Part shown: piece by piece, positions 1-5,265 of the stretch
How positions within the stretch are numbered: the stretch's first letter is position 1
How the letters are laid out: each line of letters begins with the position of its first letter
Source: an uncultured Alistipes sp.
GTDB lineage: Bacteria; Bacteroidota; Bacteroidia; Bacteroidales; Rikenellaceae
NCBI GenBank assembly: GCA_959604655.1
Contig: CAUHCL010000123.1
Span: 1 to 5,464, forward strand
Direction: 5' to 3'
DNA: 5,464 nucleotides
Position numbers and translations under genes: made by a program
The notes under the pieces: model-generated
What the model saw: the letters and a program-made list of their open reading frames with translations, nothing else
Database searches by the model: none
What the model was told of the DNA's origin: nothing

Positions 1-1152
1 TGCTATTTTTAGAAAAGGGAAATAATTTCGTATGTTAGTCAAATCTTGAACTGATTTAATTTGAAGCTTTTCATTCCATACGGTTATAGAAGATGTATCC
101 TTTTGTTTTAGAATAAAGGATAATCTACAATTGTGAAGAAAATTCAGACAAGAAGAGGCATTTTTTCTGTCGAATAAGTCAACAATATTTTTCTGAAATG
201 ACTCAAATTTTTTAATCAAATCTTGTAATAGAGCCTCATTCTCAGCGATATTTTTGAAGTAATGACATTTTACGAAAAAATCAAAAAAAGTGTTGTGTTC
301 CTCAAGATTTTCTTGATGAAGTCTCGATATTGTACGCTTGTATGCTTTGATATCTTTTGTGTATATACTTTTTAAGCGTTCGGAGATTGCTCCATCAACA
401 GCCATGGCAACCTTTTCATCCCTGCCGTTATAGTAATTGTAAGATTGTAAAAAATTATCTATGTTATCTTTATAATTAAATTTTGCTAATAGTATATGGC
501 ATTTATGTAGAAGGATATCTATATAATCAGTTTTTATTTTATCATTATATTCATGTAATTTATGGCATACCCCATTTAAAATACGAAATAATTGCTCATG
601 GAAACTAAACTCTCTATCAATAAGAACTAAACTTAAATTTGCATGAAAGATATCGGATAATAATTCGATATCTTGTATATTATTATCTTTTATCTCAGCA
701 TTATCATCATTGATAATGTCATAATCAACAAATTTTGCTCTAGGATTATTAACTGATTTCCAAAAGAGATGTACTTGAAATTTATATAAATTCAAGTCTC
801 GTCTTATACAATTTGCGGTATTCAAGAGGGTTTTACTCTCTTCTTCAGCATCTTGGTCAGATAATAAAGTAATGATTTCTCCAACTTTATTAGATATGTC
901 TTCAATTATTGTTTCAAAATCAGTTTTGTTAACATATTCGCCACTAACAGCAGATAAATTTAATGCCTTGTATATGTCTTTAAGTACGTTTTGGATATTA
1001 GCGTAGAATCTTGCCCTACCTTCTTCGGCAGGTAGCGCCGAGGAATCCCCTACAATATTTTCTTTGGGGGTTTCAAGAGTATCAACATACTTACTAATGA
1101 TATCTGATATTTCTTGAATACGAGAATATAATGATTCAATATATAAAGCCAT
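1..1152 (-). CDS. Large partner protein of a Panacea antitoxin operon, function unknown (partial, C-terminus cut by window edge)
   Basis: I translated this frame by hand. It starts at ATG (1150-1152) and stays open for 384 codons to the window edge, so the C-terminus is missing. It begins two bases after the stop of the Panacea-domain gene, with AGG of an RBS inside that gene's last codons, so the two are surely co-transcribed and probably translationally coupled. The protein is rich in Lys, Asn, Ile, Asp and Glu and looks largely alpha-helical. Recognisable stretches include LYSRIQEISDIISKYVDTLE near residues 8-27 and ERLKSIYTKDIKAYKRTISR near 258-277. I see no signal peptide, membrane segment or clear catalytic motif in the visible part. 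Partners of Panacea antitoxins are often toxins, and toxin or phage-defence effector is the natural inference, but the sequence itself shows no known toxin domain. Its low GC content matches the antitoxin gene and differs from the right half of the window. Confidence 0.85.
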   Translation of the reverse strand, partial: MALYIESLYSRIQEISDIISKYVDTLETPKENIVGDSSALPAEEGRARFYANIQNVLKDIYKALNLSAVSGEYVNKTDFETIIEDISNKVGEIITLLSDQDAEEESKTLLNTANCIRRDLNLYKFQVHLFWKSVNNPRAKFVDYDIINDDNAEIKDNNIQDIELLSDIFHANLSLVLIDREFSFHEQLFRILNGVCHKLHEYNDKIKTDYIDILLHKCHILLAKFNYKDNIDNFLQSYNYYNGRDEKVAMAVDGAISERLKSIYTKDIKAYKRTISRLHQENLEEHNTFFDFFVKCHYFKNIAENEALLQDLIKKFESFQKNIVDLFDRKNASSCLNFLHNCRLSFILKQKDTSSITVWNEKLQIKSVQDLTNIRNYFPFLKIA

Positions 1153-1154
1153 AT

Positions 1155-1712
1155 TTACCTAAAATAGACAGTTGTTTCCTTTATTATTTCTTTAGGCATA
1201 TGTAGGCTATATTTACCTCTTCTTTGCGCTTCTGCAAAAACAATTCTCCATGAATCTGCCTTATGTGTTAATTCAACTAAATCAAACGTTGGCATATTGA
1301 ATAGAGAGGGGTTTTTGTCGTATAAGACATTAATACATTTGTCTATCCGTGAGTATAATGGATCATTAGCTTTATCTGGATAAGAAAAATCCGCATGTTC
1401 TTTGAGACTGATATTTCCATTGCCAACGATATAGTTTGTAAGTGTCGAAATATTGTTATATACATCACTTTCTACGGGACCATATGGCATAGCATAGAAA
1501 TTATCAAAAATATCATCTAATAAATATTGTTCATCAACTTTTAATACCGAAACAAAAAAAAGTAATTTGAGTAATTTTAATTTGTTTAAACCACAGCGAT
1601 TAATATTACGCCTTATGATAAGATCTAAATTTGATTCATTATCATTAAACCGCTTAAAGATTATTTGAGAAATAAAATAATCAAAATATGGTATCTTGTC
1701 TTGAGCGTTCAT
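1155..1712 (-). CDS. Panacea/SocA-like (DUF4065) domain protein, putative antitoxin
   Basis: This 185-residue protein carries the signature stretches of the Panacea (DUF4065, SocA-like) domain. There is a leucine-rich helix LNKLKLLKLLFFV at residues 42-54, the hallmark FYAMPYGPVESDVYN at 72-86, and LVELTHKADSWR at 145-156. In this family the domain neutralises a toxin encoded next to it. SocA of Caulobacter instead acts as a ClpXP adaptor for its toxin SocB. The length is usual for a stand-alone Panacea antitoxin. I chose ATG at 1710-1712 because AGGAAG lies 7 bases upstream. An in-frame TTG at 1754 would add 14 residues, but it falls inside the likely promoter -7 box. The gene is followed after two bases by a large unknown gene, which is the expected place for the cognate partner. 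I see no separate DNA-binding HTH, so autoregulation cannot be inferred. Confidence 0.9.
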   Translation of the reverse strand: MNAQDKIPYFDYFISQIIFKRFNDNESNLDLIIRRNINRCGLNKLKLLKLLFFVSVLKVDEQYLLDDIFDNFYAMPYGPVESDVYNNISTLTNYIVGNGNISLKEHADFSYPDKANDPLYSRIDKCINVLYDKNPSLFNMPTFDLVELTHKADSWRIVFAEAQRRGKYSLHMPKEIIKETTVYFR

Positions 1713-1751
1713 AATGATCTTCCTGAGTCTGTAAGAGACACAAATTTTATG

Positions 1752-1759
1752 CAAAGTTA
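1752..1759 (-). promoter_or_regulatory. Candidate -7 promoter box of the Panacea operon
   Basis: On the minus strand this reads TAACTTTG, a match to the Bacteroidetes -7 consensus TAnnTTTG, in a very AT-rich stretch. It would put the transcript start about 33 bases before the chosen ATG at 1712. No good TTTG/TTG -33 box sits at the usual 19-21 base distance, so this is only a half match. The box also contains the stop codon of the fragment ORF upstream. Confidence 0.45.
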
Positions 1760-1933
1760 ATAATTGTTTTTGATTTTTATTTCTAAAAAATGAAAAATAT
1801 TTTCAGACAGCTCTGAGATAGATTTCAGAGAATCAGCATATAGAATATTAATGCCTTGTAGCAATACCGCATTAGGGGGCGCAAAAAGGGGCTTAAATTT
1901 TCTGAGTCCGAGTGAATGACTATAAACATTGGA
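1757..1933 (-). pseudogene. Possible 3' remnant of a gene (58 codons, no start codon)
   Basis: The frame between stop codons TAA (1934-1936) and TAA (1757-1759) is open for 58 codons and has no ATG. It reads like protein, especially FKPLFAPPNAVLLQGINI and SELSENIFHFLEIKIKNNY, with a plausible amphipathic, charged C-terminus. It has the same strand and low GC as the Panacea operon and ends 45 bases before its start codon. It could be the tail of a gene truncated by insertion or deletion, or a chance open frame in AT-rich DNA. I do not recognise the product. The evidence is only its protein-like composition. Confidence 0.25.
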
Positions 1934-1994
1934 TTATCGAGGGATTTTTATTCGCCCCAAAGCCAATGAATAAAAGCACAACTGTTAGATAATC
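1932..1994. repeat. Nested inverted repeat
   Basis: The outer arms are GATTATC (1932-1938) and GATAATC (1988-1994). The inner arms are TTTTATTC (1946-1953) and GAATAAAA (1968-1975), with a 14-base loop. Both pairs are perfect and concentric, so either strand could fold into a two-part stem. It lies at the right end of the AT-rich block, just before a plus-strand terminator. It could be a structured RNA, a recombination or attachment site, or the scar of an element boundary; the sequence does not decide. Confidence 0.5.
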
Positions 1995-2024
1995 AAACAT
2001 CCGAGCCTTTCGCTTCAGACCTCG

Positions 2025-2063
2025 AAACACCTGCGTTGCGAACACGTAACGCAGGTGTTTTTT
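2025..2063 (+). terminator. Rho-independent terminator, plus strand
   Basis: A perfect 13-base-pair stem has arms AAACACCTGCGTT (2025-2037) and AACGCAGGTGTTT (2048-2060), a 10-base loop, and a run of six T residues (2058-2063). The T run is only on the plus strand side, so it ends rightward transcripts. No intact plus-strand gene precedes it in the window. It is either a leftover of a displaced gene or belongs to an unannotated RNA. Confidence 0.8.
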
Positions 2064-2176
2064 CTTATCCGCCTCCCACAAAATCCCCATTCGGCAAGCT
2101 GCATTTTTTCTCGGAAGAGGAACGGCATGCGCACGCGACGGCACGACTTGCGGAGGAAAAACAGGCCCGACCGATA

Positions 2177-2213
2177 AAAAAATGTGGTGAAATGTTTGGC
2201 AACATTTCACCAC
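2177..2213 (-). terminator. Rho-independent terminator, minus strand
   Basis: A perfect 13-base-pair stem has arms GTGGTGAAATGTT (2184-2196) and AACATTTCACCAC (2201-2213) with a 4-base loop. It is followed on the minus strand by seven T residues (plus-strand A run 2177-2183). It faces the plus-strand terminator at 2025-2063, giving a convergent arrangement. It would stop transcripts from the promoter at 2268-2298, or read-through from the AraC gene. Confidence 0.85.
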
Positions 2214-2242
2214 CGTGTTAGGTTAGTTAGGTTAATGAGAAT

Positions 2243-2258
2243 TGTGAGTCGACTCACA
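2243..2258. promoter_or_regulatory. 16-base perfect palindrome, possible operator
   Basis: TGTGAGTCGACTCACA is a perfect palindrome starting about 10 bases downstream of the -7 box at 2268-2275, so it would begin at or just after the transcript start. That position suits a repressor operator; in RNA it would form a 5' hairpin. The shape suits a dimeric HTH repressor rather than an AraC protein, which usually binds direct repeats. Confidence 0.5.
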
Positions 2259-2261
2259 TTG

Positions 2262-2321
2262 CTAATACAAAGATAGCATAAGTTTCATTATTCGCAAAAT
2301 TTCGCCGACCTTTTTATTCAT
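2262..2321 (-). CDS. Possible 19-residue small ORF, coupled to a 3-codon minicistron
   Basis: A strong Shine-Dalgarno AAGGAG (2339-2344) sits 6 bases before ATG-TCA-GGA-TAA (2321-2332). The stop of that minicistron overlaps an ATG (TAATG) that opens MNKKVGEILRIMKLMLSLY, which ends at TAG (2262-2264). A Lys-rich start followed by a hydrophobic stretch resembles the beginning of a signal peptide, as in outer-membrane receptors, but the frame ends before any mature protein. It could be a leader peptide, the broken start of a lost gene, or chance. The promoter at 2268-2298 overlaps it, so both readings cannot easily be fully right. Confidence 0.25.
   Translation of the reverse strand: MNKKVGEILRIMKLMLSLY
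2268..2298 (-). promoter_or_regulatory. Bacteroidetes-type promoter, minus strand
   Basis: On the minus strand TTTG (2295-2298), exactly 19 bases, then TATCTTTG (2268-2275) match the Bacteroidetes housekeeping consensus (TTTG, 19-21 bases, TAnnTTTG). It directs transcription leftwards into the palindrome and the terminator at 2177-2213. The match is full, but it lies in AT-rich DNA downstream of a gene, where chance matches occur. Confidence 0.6.
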
Positions 2322-2370
2322 TATCCTGACATTTTTCGCTCCTTATTATTAAAATTTTTCATTAACAACA

Positions 2371-2392
2371 GCCGACACACGTGCGCGACGGC
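2371..2392 (-). terminator. Weak hairpin 8 bases after the AraC gene
   Basis: Arms GCCG (2371-2374) and CGGC (2389-2392), with further G-C and G-U pairs inside, form a hairpin just after the AraC stop codon. The following minus-strand sequence is only moderately T-rich (TGTTGTTAAT), so termination would be leaky at best. Confidence 0.3.
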
Positions 2393-2399
2393 GCCACCT

Positions 2400-3350
2400 T
2401 TAGAGCGCCACGCTCTCCACAGCATCGTACACCTCCGCCCCGACACGCGCCTCTTCGTCGTGCTCGACACGCACGGCGGCGGCCGATTCGGCATTGCCGC
2501 AATGACGGTGGCGATAGATGGCGGGAGTGGTGCCGTACTCCTTCTTGAACAGTTTGATGAAATGCGACGTGTTGGGGAACGTGCATTCGACGCCGATCTC
2601 GGAGATGGATTTCGAGGTGGATATGAGCAGCAGACGCGACTGCATAAGCCGCTGGCGGATGAACCACCTGTGGGGCGGCATGAAGAAATGGCGTTTGAAC
2701 TCCTTTTTGAACGAGGTGAGCGAACGGTTGCACAGCGCCGAAAGTTCCTCGATCGAGATGTCGCAGAAGATGCGCGAGTAGATGATCTGCTCGAAATTGT
2801 CGCGCGCGGCATCCATATTCGACAGTATCTTGCTTTTCAGGCAGCCGTCGGACTGCGATATGATAAGGTATATAAGTTCCGTCATCTTAATGTTCTCGGC
2901 CGTCTCGTCGTGCATGAAATTGTCGTCCTGCAAATAGCTGGCGGCATGGCTGAAGAAGCTGCGGATCGTCGGCGACGACGGCACCGCCACATGGTTCAGA
3001 CGGCGGCAGCGGTCGCAGGAGTGGGTATTGGATATGTTGATGGAATAGGTCATATTGAGATACAGCAGAATGCGCTGCAACAATTCGGGCGAATAGTAGA
3101 CGATGATCTGTTCGAACGGGCGGCCGTCCTCGGGAATGTCCTCGACGTAGTGATTTCCGACTCCCATGTAAAAGATATCGCCTTTCGATACGGTATGGCA
3201 CGCATCGCCGTAATAGATATGCTTCGTACCGCGCACCACATAGCCGATGGCATAACGCGAAAGCGTCAGCATCTGGATTCCCCCGTAATTCGCTCCGACA
3301 TATTTGACGATCGTCGGCTGATTCTCTTTGTCTGGTCTCATACCCTCCAT
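2400..3350 (-). CDS. AraC-family transcriptional regulator
   Basis: This 316-residue cytoplasmic regulator has the C-terminal double helix-turn-helix of the AraC/XylS family. The first helix pair is around ISIEELSALCNRSLTSFKKE (residues 198-217). The second is around SISEIGVECTFPNTSHFIKL (248-267), followed by FKKEYGTTPAIYR, the usual family ending. The N-terminal half (about 15-100) looks like a cupin-type sensing domain, with YYGDACHTVSKGDIFYMGVG and a beta-rich pattern. Odd points are a CxxC pair (Cys112, Cys115) in the linker and a C-terminal tail of about 35 mostly polar residues beyond the normal end. I chose ATG at 3348-3350: the longer frame to 3410 would start upstream of the transcript start implied by the promoter at 3390-3421. 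ATG at 3339-3341 is possible, but GGAGGG lies too close to it to serve as an RBS. No likely target gene is adjacent, so the ligand and regulon are unknown. Confidence 0.93.
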   Translation of the reverse strand: MEGMRPDKENQPTIVKYVGANYGGIQMLTLSRYAIGYVVRGTKHIYYGDACHTVSKGDIFYMGVGNHYVEDIPEDGRPFEQIIVYYSPELLQRILLYLNMTYSINISNTHSCDRCRRLNHVAVPSSPTIRSFFSHAASYLQDDNFMHDETAENIKMTELIYLIISQSDGCLKSKILSNMDAARDNFEQIIYSRIFCDISIEELSALCNRSLTSFKKEFKRHFFMPPHRWFIRQRLMQSRLLLISTSKSISEIGVECTFPNTSHFIKLFKKEYGTTPAIYRHRHCGNAESAAAVRVEHDEEARVGAEVYDAVESVAL

Positions 3351-3389
3351 GTTTTGTATTTTTACATTAATTATGTAGATAACGACATA

Positions 3390-3421
3390 CAAAGATATGA
3401 ATAATTTCATACGCCTACAAT
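3390..3421 (-). promoter_or_regulatory. Promoter of the AraC-family gene
   Basis: On the minus strand ATTG (3418-3421), 20 bases, then TATCTTTG (3390-3397) match the Bacteroidetes consensus with TTG at -33. The start would fall near 3383, giving a leader of about 33 bases before ATG 3350. It rules out the longer ORF start at 3410. Confidence 0.7.
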
Positions 3422-3579
3422 AGAATCAGGATATTATTCAATAATTTACTGCATCTGTTATATTAACATCCGATTATTATATTAAATTGAAACCAAAATC
3501 CGCTAAATCGGCCCAAACAGTCAGATTAGCAGATTCGTAAAAGTGTCCGATACATGAAAAATATGGAAAAAAGCGCATT

Positions 3580-3603
3580 AAAAAGCAGCCGCTATATGGC
3601 GGC
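3580..3603 (-). terminator. Candidate intrinsic terminator, minus strand
   Basis: Arms GCCGC (3588-3592) and GCGGC (3599-3603) enclose a 6-base loop. They are followed on the minus strand by TGC and five T residues (plus-strand A run 3580-3584). It would end transcripts coming leftwards from the 4042-4983 gene through the repeat cluster, leaving a long structured 3' untranslated region, and it insulates the AraC promoter. Confidence 0.5.
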
Positions 3604-3605
3604 CC

Positions 3606-3736
3606 GCGGTTCGCCGACGGCGGTCGTTCGCGGGTAACACTCGGGCGCAGCCTGCGGGGACCGCGAGTGAGCTTTCGCGAACGACAGCGGGCCTCCGCGG
3701 GGCAGAGGCTGCGGACTACGCGACTCTGCGAGTCGC
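3606..3736. repeat. Modular GC-rich repeat, copy A (head + middle + tail)
   Basis: This is the fullest of three related copies. The head GCGGTTCGCCGACGGCGG (3606-3623) recurs exactly in copy B. The middle module (3637-3682), containing CGGGCGCAGCCTGCGG, recurs in copy C. The tail (3683-3726) aligns without gaps with both other copies and ends in a hairpin with arms GCGACTC and GAGTCGC (3720-3736), then ATTTT. A further 9-bp inverted repeat, TCGTTCGCG (3624-3632) with CGCGAACGA (3676-3684), encloses a 6-bp stem CACTCG/CGAGTG, giving a nested fold. No convincing protein frame exists. Confidence 0.8.
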
Positions 3737-3754
3737 ATTTTATCGATGTTTTAT

Positions 3755-3835
3755 GCGGTTCGCCGACGGCGGCAGGAATGCGACAGCAGTCCGCCGCGAG
3801 GGGGCGGCAGCGAACTGCGCGGCTCAAAGAGCCGC
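3755..3835. repeat. Modular GC-rich repeat, copy B (head + tail)
   Basis: The 18-base head (3755-3772) is identical to that of copy A. The middle module is absent. The tail (3782-3825) aligns base for base over 44 positions with A and C and ends in a hairpin with arms GCGGCTC and GAGCCGC and loop AAA (3819-3835). The inner stem has a G-C pair where A and C have T-A. No T run follows on either strand, so this copy is not a terminator. Confidence 0.75.
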
Positions 3836-3851
3836 AAACATAATGACGAAA

Positions 3852-3960
3852 ACACTCTCGGGCGCAGCCTGCGGAGGGCGCGGTGTGAGCATTTGCGAAC
3901 AACTGCGGGCCTCCGCTGGGGCGAGGCTGCGGCCCGCGCAGTCCTAACGGACTGCATTTC
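3852..3960. repeat. Modular GC-rich repeat, copy C (middle + tail)
   Basis: The middle module (3852-3900) is 49 bases against 46 in copy A, sharing the exact core CGGGCGCAGCCTGCGG. The tail (3901-3944) leads into a hairpin with arms GCAGTCC and GGACTGC and loop TAAC (3938-3955), followed by ATTTC. The head module is missing. The hairpin plus T-rich end could act as a weak plus-strand terminator. Confidence 0.75.
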
Positions 3961-4041
3961 TTCTCGCAGCTGTCGGCAAACAGCCGATCCCGCCCGAGAG
4001 CAGAAGGCGTTCCTCCGCCCCCAGCCGAACAGCTGGCAGCC

Positions 4042-4983
4042 CTACTGAAATATATACATGTTCTTATCGTACGATCTGAAATCGAAAATATCGATCGGAT
4101 CGGTGTAATATTCCTCGGGCGCGGCCGCCAGGGCCGACACGATTATGGCGAATTGCCTGAACCGATCGACCCAGACGTCCTTCGTACCTATTACCGTGGG
4201 CGAAACGGCCCAATTGCAATTATAGAGATAGGCGTATGCGAATATCTTGAGTCCCAGCGACCGACAGTCGCCGTCGTTTTCGTTCAGGAATATGTCGTAC
4301 AGATTCTCCGAACGCTCCAGAATATCCACTAACTCGGGAGACTGTATGTACTCCGCCCATGCCTCCACCAGATCCTCGGGAACGTCGTTGCTCAGCGCCT
4401 TTCCCCTGCGCGAGTTTATGTAATCCGCGCCGATCTGCAATTGCACCTGTGCTTCGAGCGACACGCGCTCGGCGATATCGAGTTTCGTGAGATAGACGAG
4501 TTTGCTCGTCTCGCACTTTCGTCTGTAAGTATCCAGAAAAATGTCGTTGGCATCGAGACGATGAATGTCCGTGGGCTGCCCATCGCCGAAAATAACGTAG
4601 TCGCAACGCGAACGAATCGAGTTTTGTATGTAGTTGTCGGGATTCTGCGAGGTCTGCGGAATCTTGATGAATTTGTTGCGGGGCGACAGGTCGAAGATCG
4701 CGCGCCGCAGGATTCTCTCCAGTTTGCCGATCGTGTCTTTGGGCATCATCATCGACTCGTACTGGTCGTGACTCACGATCGGAATGATATCTATGTCGCG
4801 GTATATGTTGGTTATGCACGCCAGCCGTTCGACCAGTTTCATGTGCGACCACTCGCGCAAAGGCACGATAAATTCCATCGCATATCCGTCGTTGTGCAGT
4901 TTCGTGATGTAGGTATCGAACGCCTCGCGGGTGGGCTCGTCGTAGCGAAACGAACCCGCGATGCCTATGGTCAGTTTTTTCAT
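4042..4983 (-). CDS. Hypothetical protein of 313 residues, possible Rossmann-like N-terminal domain
   Basis: I do not recognise this protein. It starts at ATG 4981-4983, just after a terminator-like hairpin with T run at 5015-5046, and no obvious Shine-Dalgarno precedes it. The N-terminal half alternates predicted strands and helices: LTIGIAGSFR (4-13), AMEFIVPL (35-42), IDIIPIVS (64-71), KFIKIP (104-109), CDYVIFGDGQ (127-136) and KLVYLTKLD (161-169). That suggests an alpha/beta, Rossmann-like fold of the kind seen in nucleotide-binding or SLOG-type proteins, but this is only a pattern reading. The C-terminal part (about 202-290) looks helical. There is no signal peptide or membrane segment, so it is likely cytoplasmic. 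Codon use is GC-rich like the AraC gene, so it fits the host. No promoter box lies between the start and the upstream terminator, so expression probably depends on read-through of the leader at 5015-5252. Confidence 0.8.
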   Translation of the reverse strand: MKKLTIGIAGSFRYDEPTREAFDTYITKLHNDGYAMEFIVPLREWSHMKLVERLACITNIYRDIDIIPIVSHDQYESMMMPKDTIGKLERILRRAIFDLSPRNKFIKIPQTSQNPDNYIQNSIRSRCDYVIFGDGQPTDIHRLDANDIFLDTYRRKCETSKLVYLTKLDIAERVSLEAQVQLQIGADYINSRRGKALSNDVPEDLVEAWAEYIQSPELVDILERSENLYDIFLNENDGDCRSLGLKIFAYAYLYNCNWAVSPTVIGTKDVWVDRFRQFAIIVSALAAAPEEYYTDPIDIFDFRSYDKNMYIFQ

Positions 4984-5014
4984 GGCGGTAAGGATTTGAG
5001 GTTTGGTTATAGAT

Positions 5015-5046
5015 AAAAAAAGAGGGACGCAGGTACAGCCCCACTC
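5015..5046 (-). terminator. Intrinsic terminator just upstream of the 4042-4983 gene
   Basis: On the minus strand GGGGC pairs with GTCCC (one G-U pair) around a 9-base loop, followed by TC and seven T residues (plus-strand A run 5015-5021). It ends 31 bases before the start codon at 4983. The stem is short, which suits a conditional terminator. Confidence 0.6.
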
Positions 5047-5252
5047 ACCGGCCTCGCAAGCCTCAAACGGTAGCTGCCCTTACGCCCATGTCCGCCCCCG
5101 CAAGTTAATGCAGGGGCATAACAAGGGTTTCAGACAAATATTATACCGCTTGAAAACCTATTATATCGCTATAATAGTTGCGAGTTTGTGAGTGGTATAA
5201 AGGTTTGTCCTAACCTTTAGAATATGTTGACGGTTACGGTGGAACCGCTTTC
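5015..5252 (-). ncRNA. Structured leader RNA or stand-alone ncRNA of about 240 bases
   Basis: This gene-free stretch lies between a promoter-like box (5258-5265) and an intrinsic terminator (5015-5046). Reading leftwards, it can form several stems. CGGTT/AACCG is at 5231-5247. TAAAGGTT/AACCTTTA (8 bp) is at 5198-5219. TTATACC/GGTATAA (5141-5147 with 5194-5200) encloses CTATTATA/TATAATAG (5158-5177), whose minus-strand loop is GCGA, a GNRA tetraloop. CCCTT/AAGGG (5077-5081 with 5123-5127) encloses GCCCC/GGGGC. The 8-bp stem and the TTATACC/GGTATAA stem share bases 5198-5200, so they may be alternatives. The layout fits a riboswitch or attenuator for the downstream gene, but I could not match it to TPP, cobalamin, SAM, FMN, tmRNA, RNase P or SRP signatures. 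Confidence 0.5.
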
Positions 5253-5257
5253 TTTTG

Positions 5258-5265
5258 CAAAGGTA
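5258..5265 (-). promoter_or_regulatory. Candidate -7 box for the leader RNA
   Basis: On the minus strand this reads TACCTTTG (consensus TAnnTTTG), within GTTACCTTTGC. No TTTG/TTG -33 element is visible at the expected distance, where the DNA is A-rich. It would start the structured leader near 5252. Confidence 0.5.

Larger units (their letters stand above)
2177..2262 (-). ncRNA. Candidate small RNA of about 85 bases
   Basis: A full promoter match (2268-2298) points into this stretch and a strong intrinsic terminator closes it. The predicted transcript would have a 5' hairpin from the palindrome TGTGAGTCGACTCACA (6-bp stem, TCGA loop). A C-rich unpaired linker follows, made of two near-identical 9-mers (plus-strand TTAGGTTAG at 2218-2226 and TTAGGTTAA at 2227-2235). 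The terminator hairpin closes it. No ORF of any length fits between promoter and terminator. This is inference from layout only, and it matches no RNA family I know. Alternatively it is a short attenuated leader whose downstream gene is gone. Confidence 0.4.

Noticed and set aside
1755..2060. tRNA gene as integration target
   Set aside because: No cloverleaf with a TTC-loop motif and acceptor stem could be found on either strand.
1920..2213. 97-codon minus-strand frame
   Set aside because: It begins inside the terminator stem at 2184-2213 and runs through the second terminator. Its last 26 codons read like a small membrane peptide but have no RBS.
2321..2812. Minus-strand frame overlapping the end of the AraC gene
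   Set aside because: Its composition is low-complexity Arg/Ser-rich and it lies out of frame within the AraC gene; only its last 13 codons lie near the separate minicistron.
2460..3404. Long plus-strand frame of 314 codons antisense to the AraC gene
   Set aside because: It is the GC-driven shadow of the AraC frame: the minus-strand product has clear family motifs and a promoter, while this one has none.
3606..3960. CRISPR array or integron attC sites
   Set aside because: There are only three imperfect copies with modular losses and no uniform spacers, no adjacent cas or integrase genes, and no attC-type boxes recognised.
3477..4048. Several short ORFs on both strands in the repeat block
   Set aside because: They follow the GC-rich repeats and hairpins and are Arg/Ala-rich, without protein-like patterns; the repeats conserve pairing, not codons.
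4220..5044. 274-codon minus-strand frame overlapping the 313-residue gene
   Set aside because: It is Arg/His-rich and frame-shifted relative to the better ORF, and it crosses the terminator at 5015-5046.
5015..5252. Known RNAs such as tmRNA, RNase P, SRP RNA, or TPP, cobalamin, SAM or FMN riboswitches
   Set aside because: Their conserved core sequences were looked for by eye and not found; a covariance-model search would be decisive.
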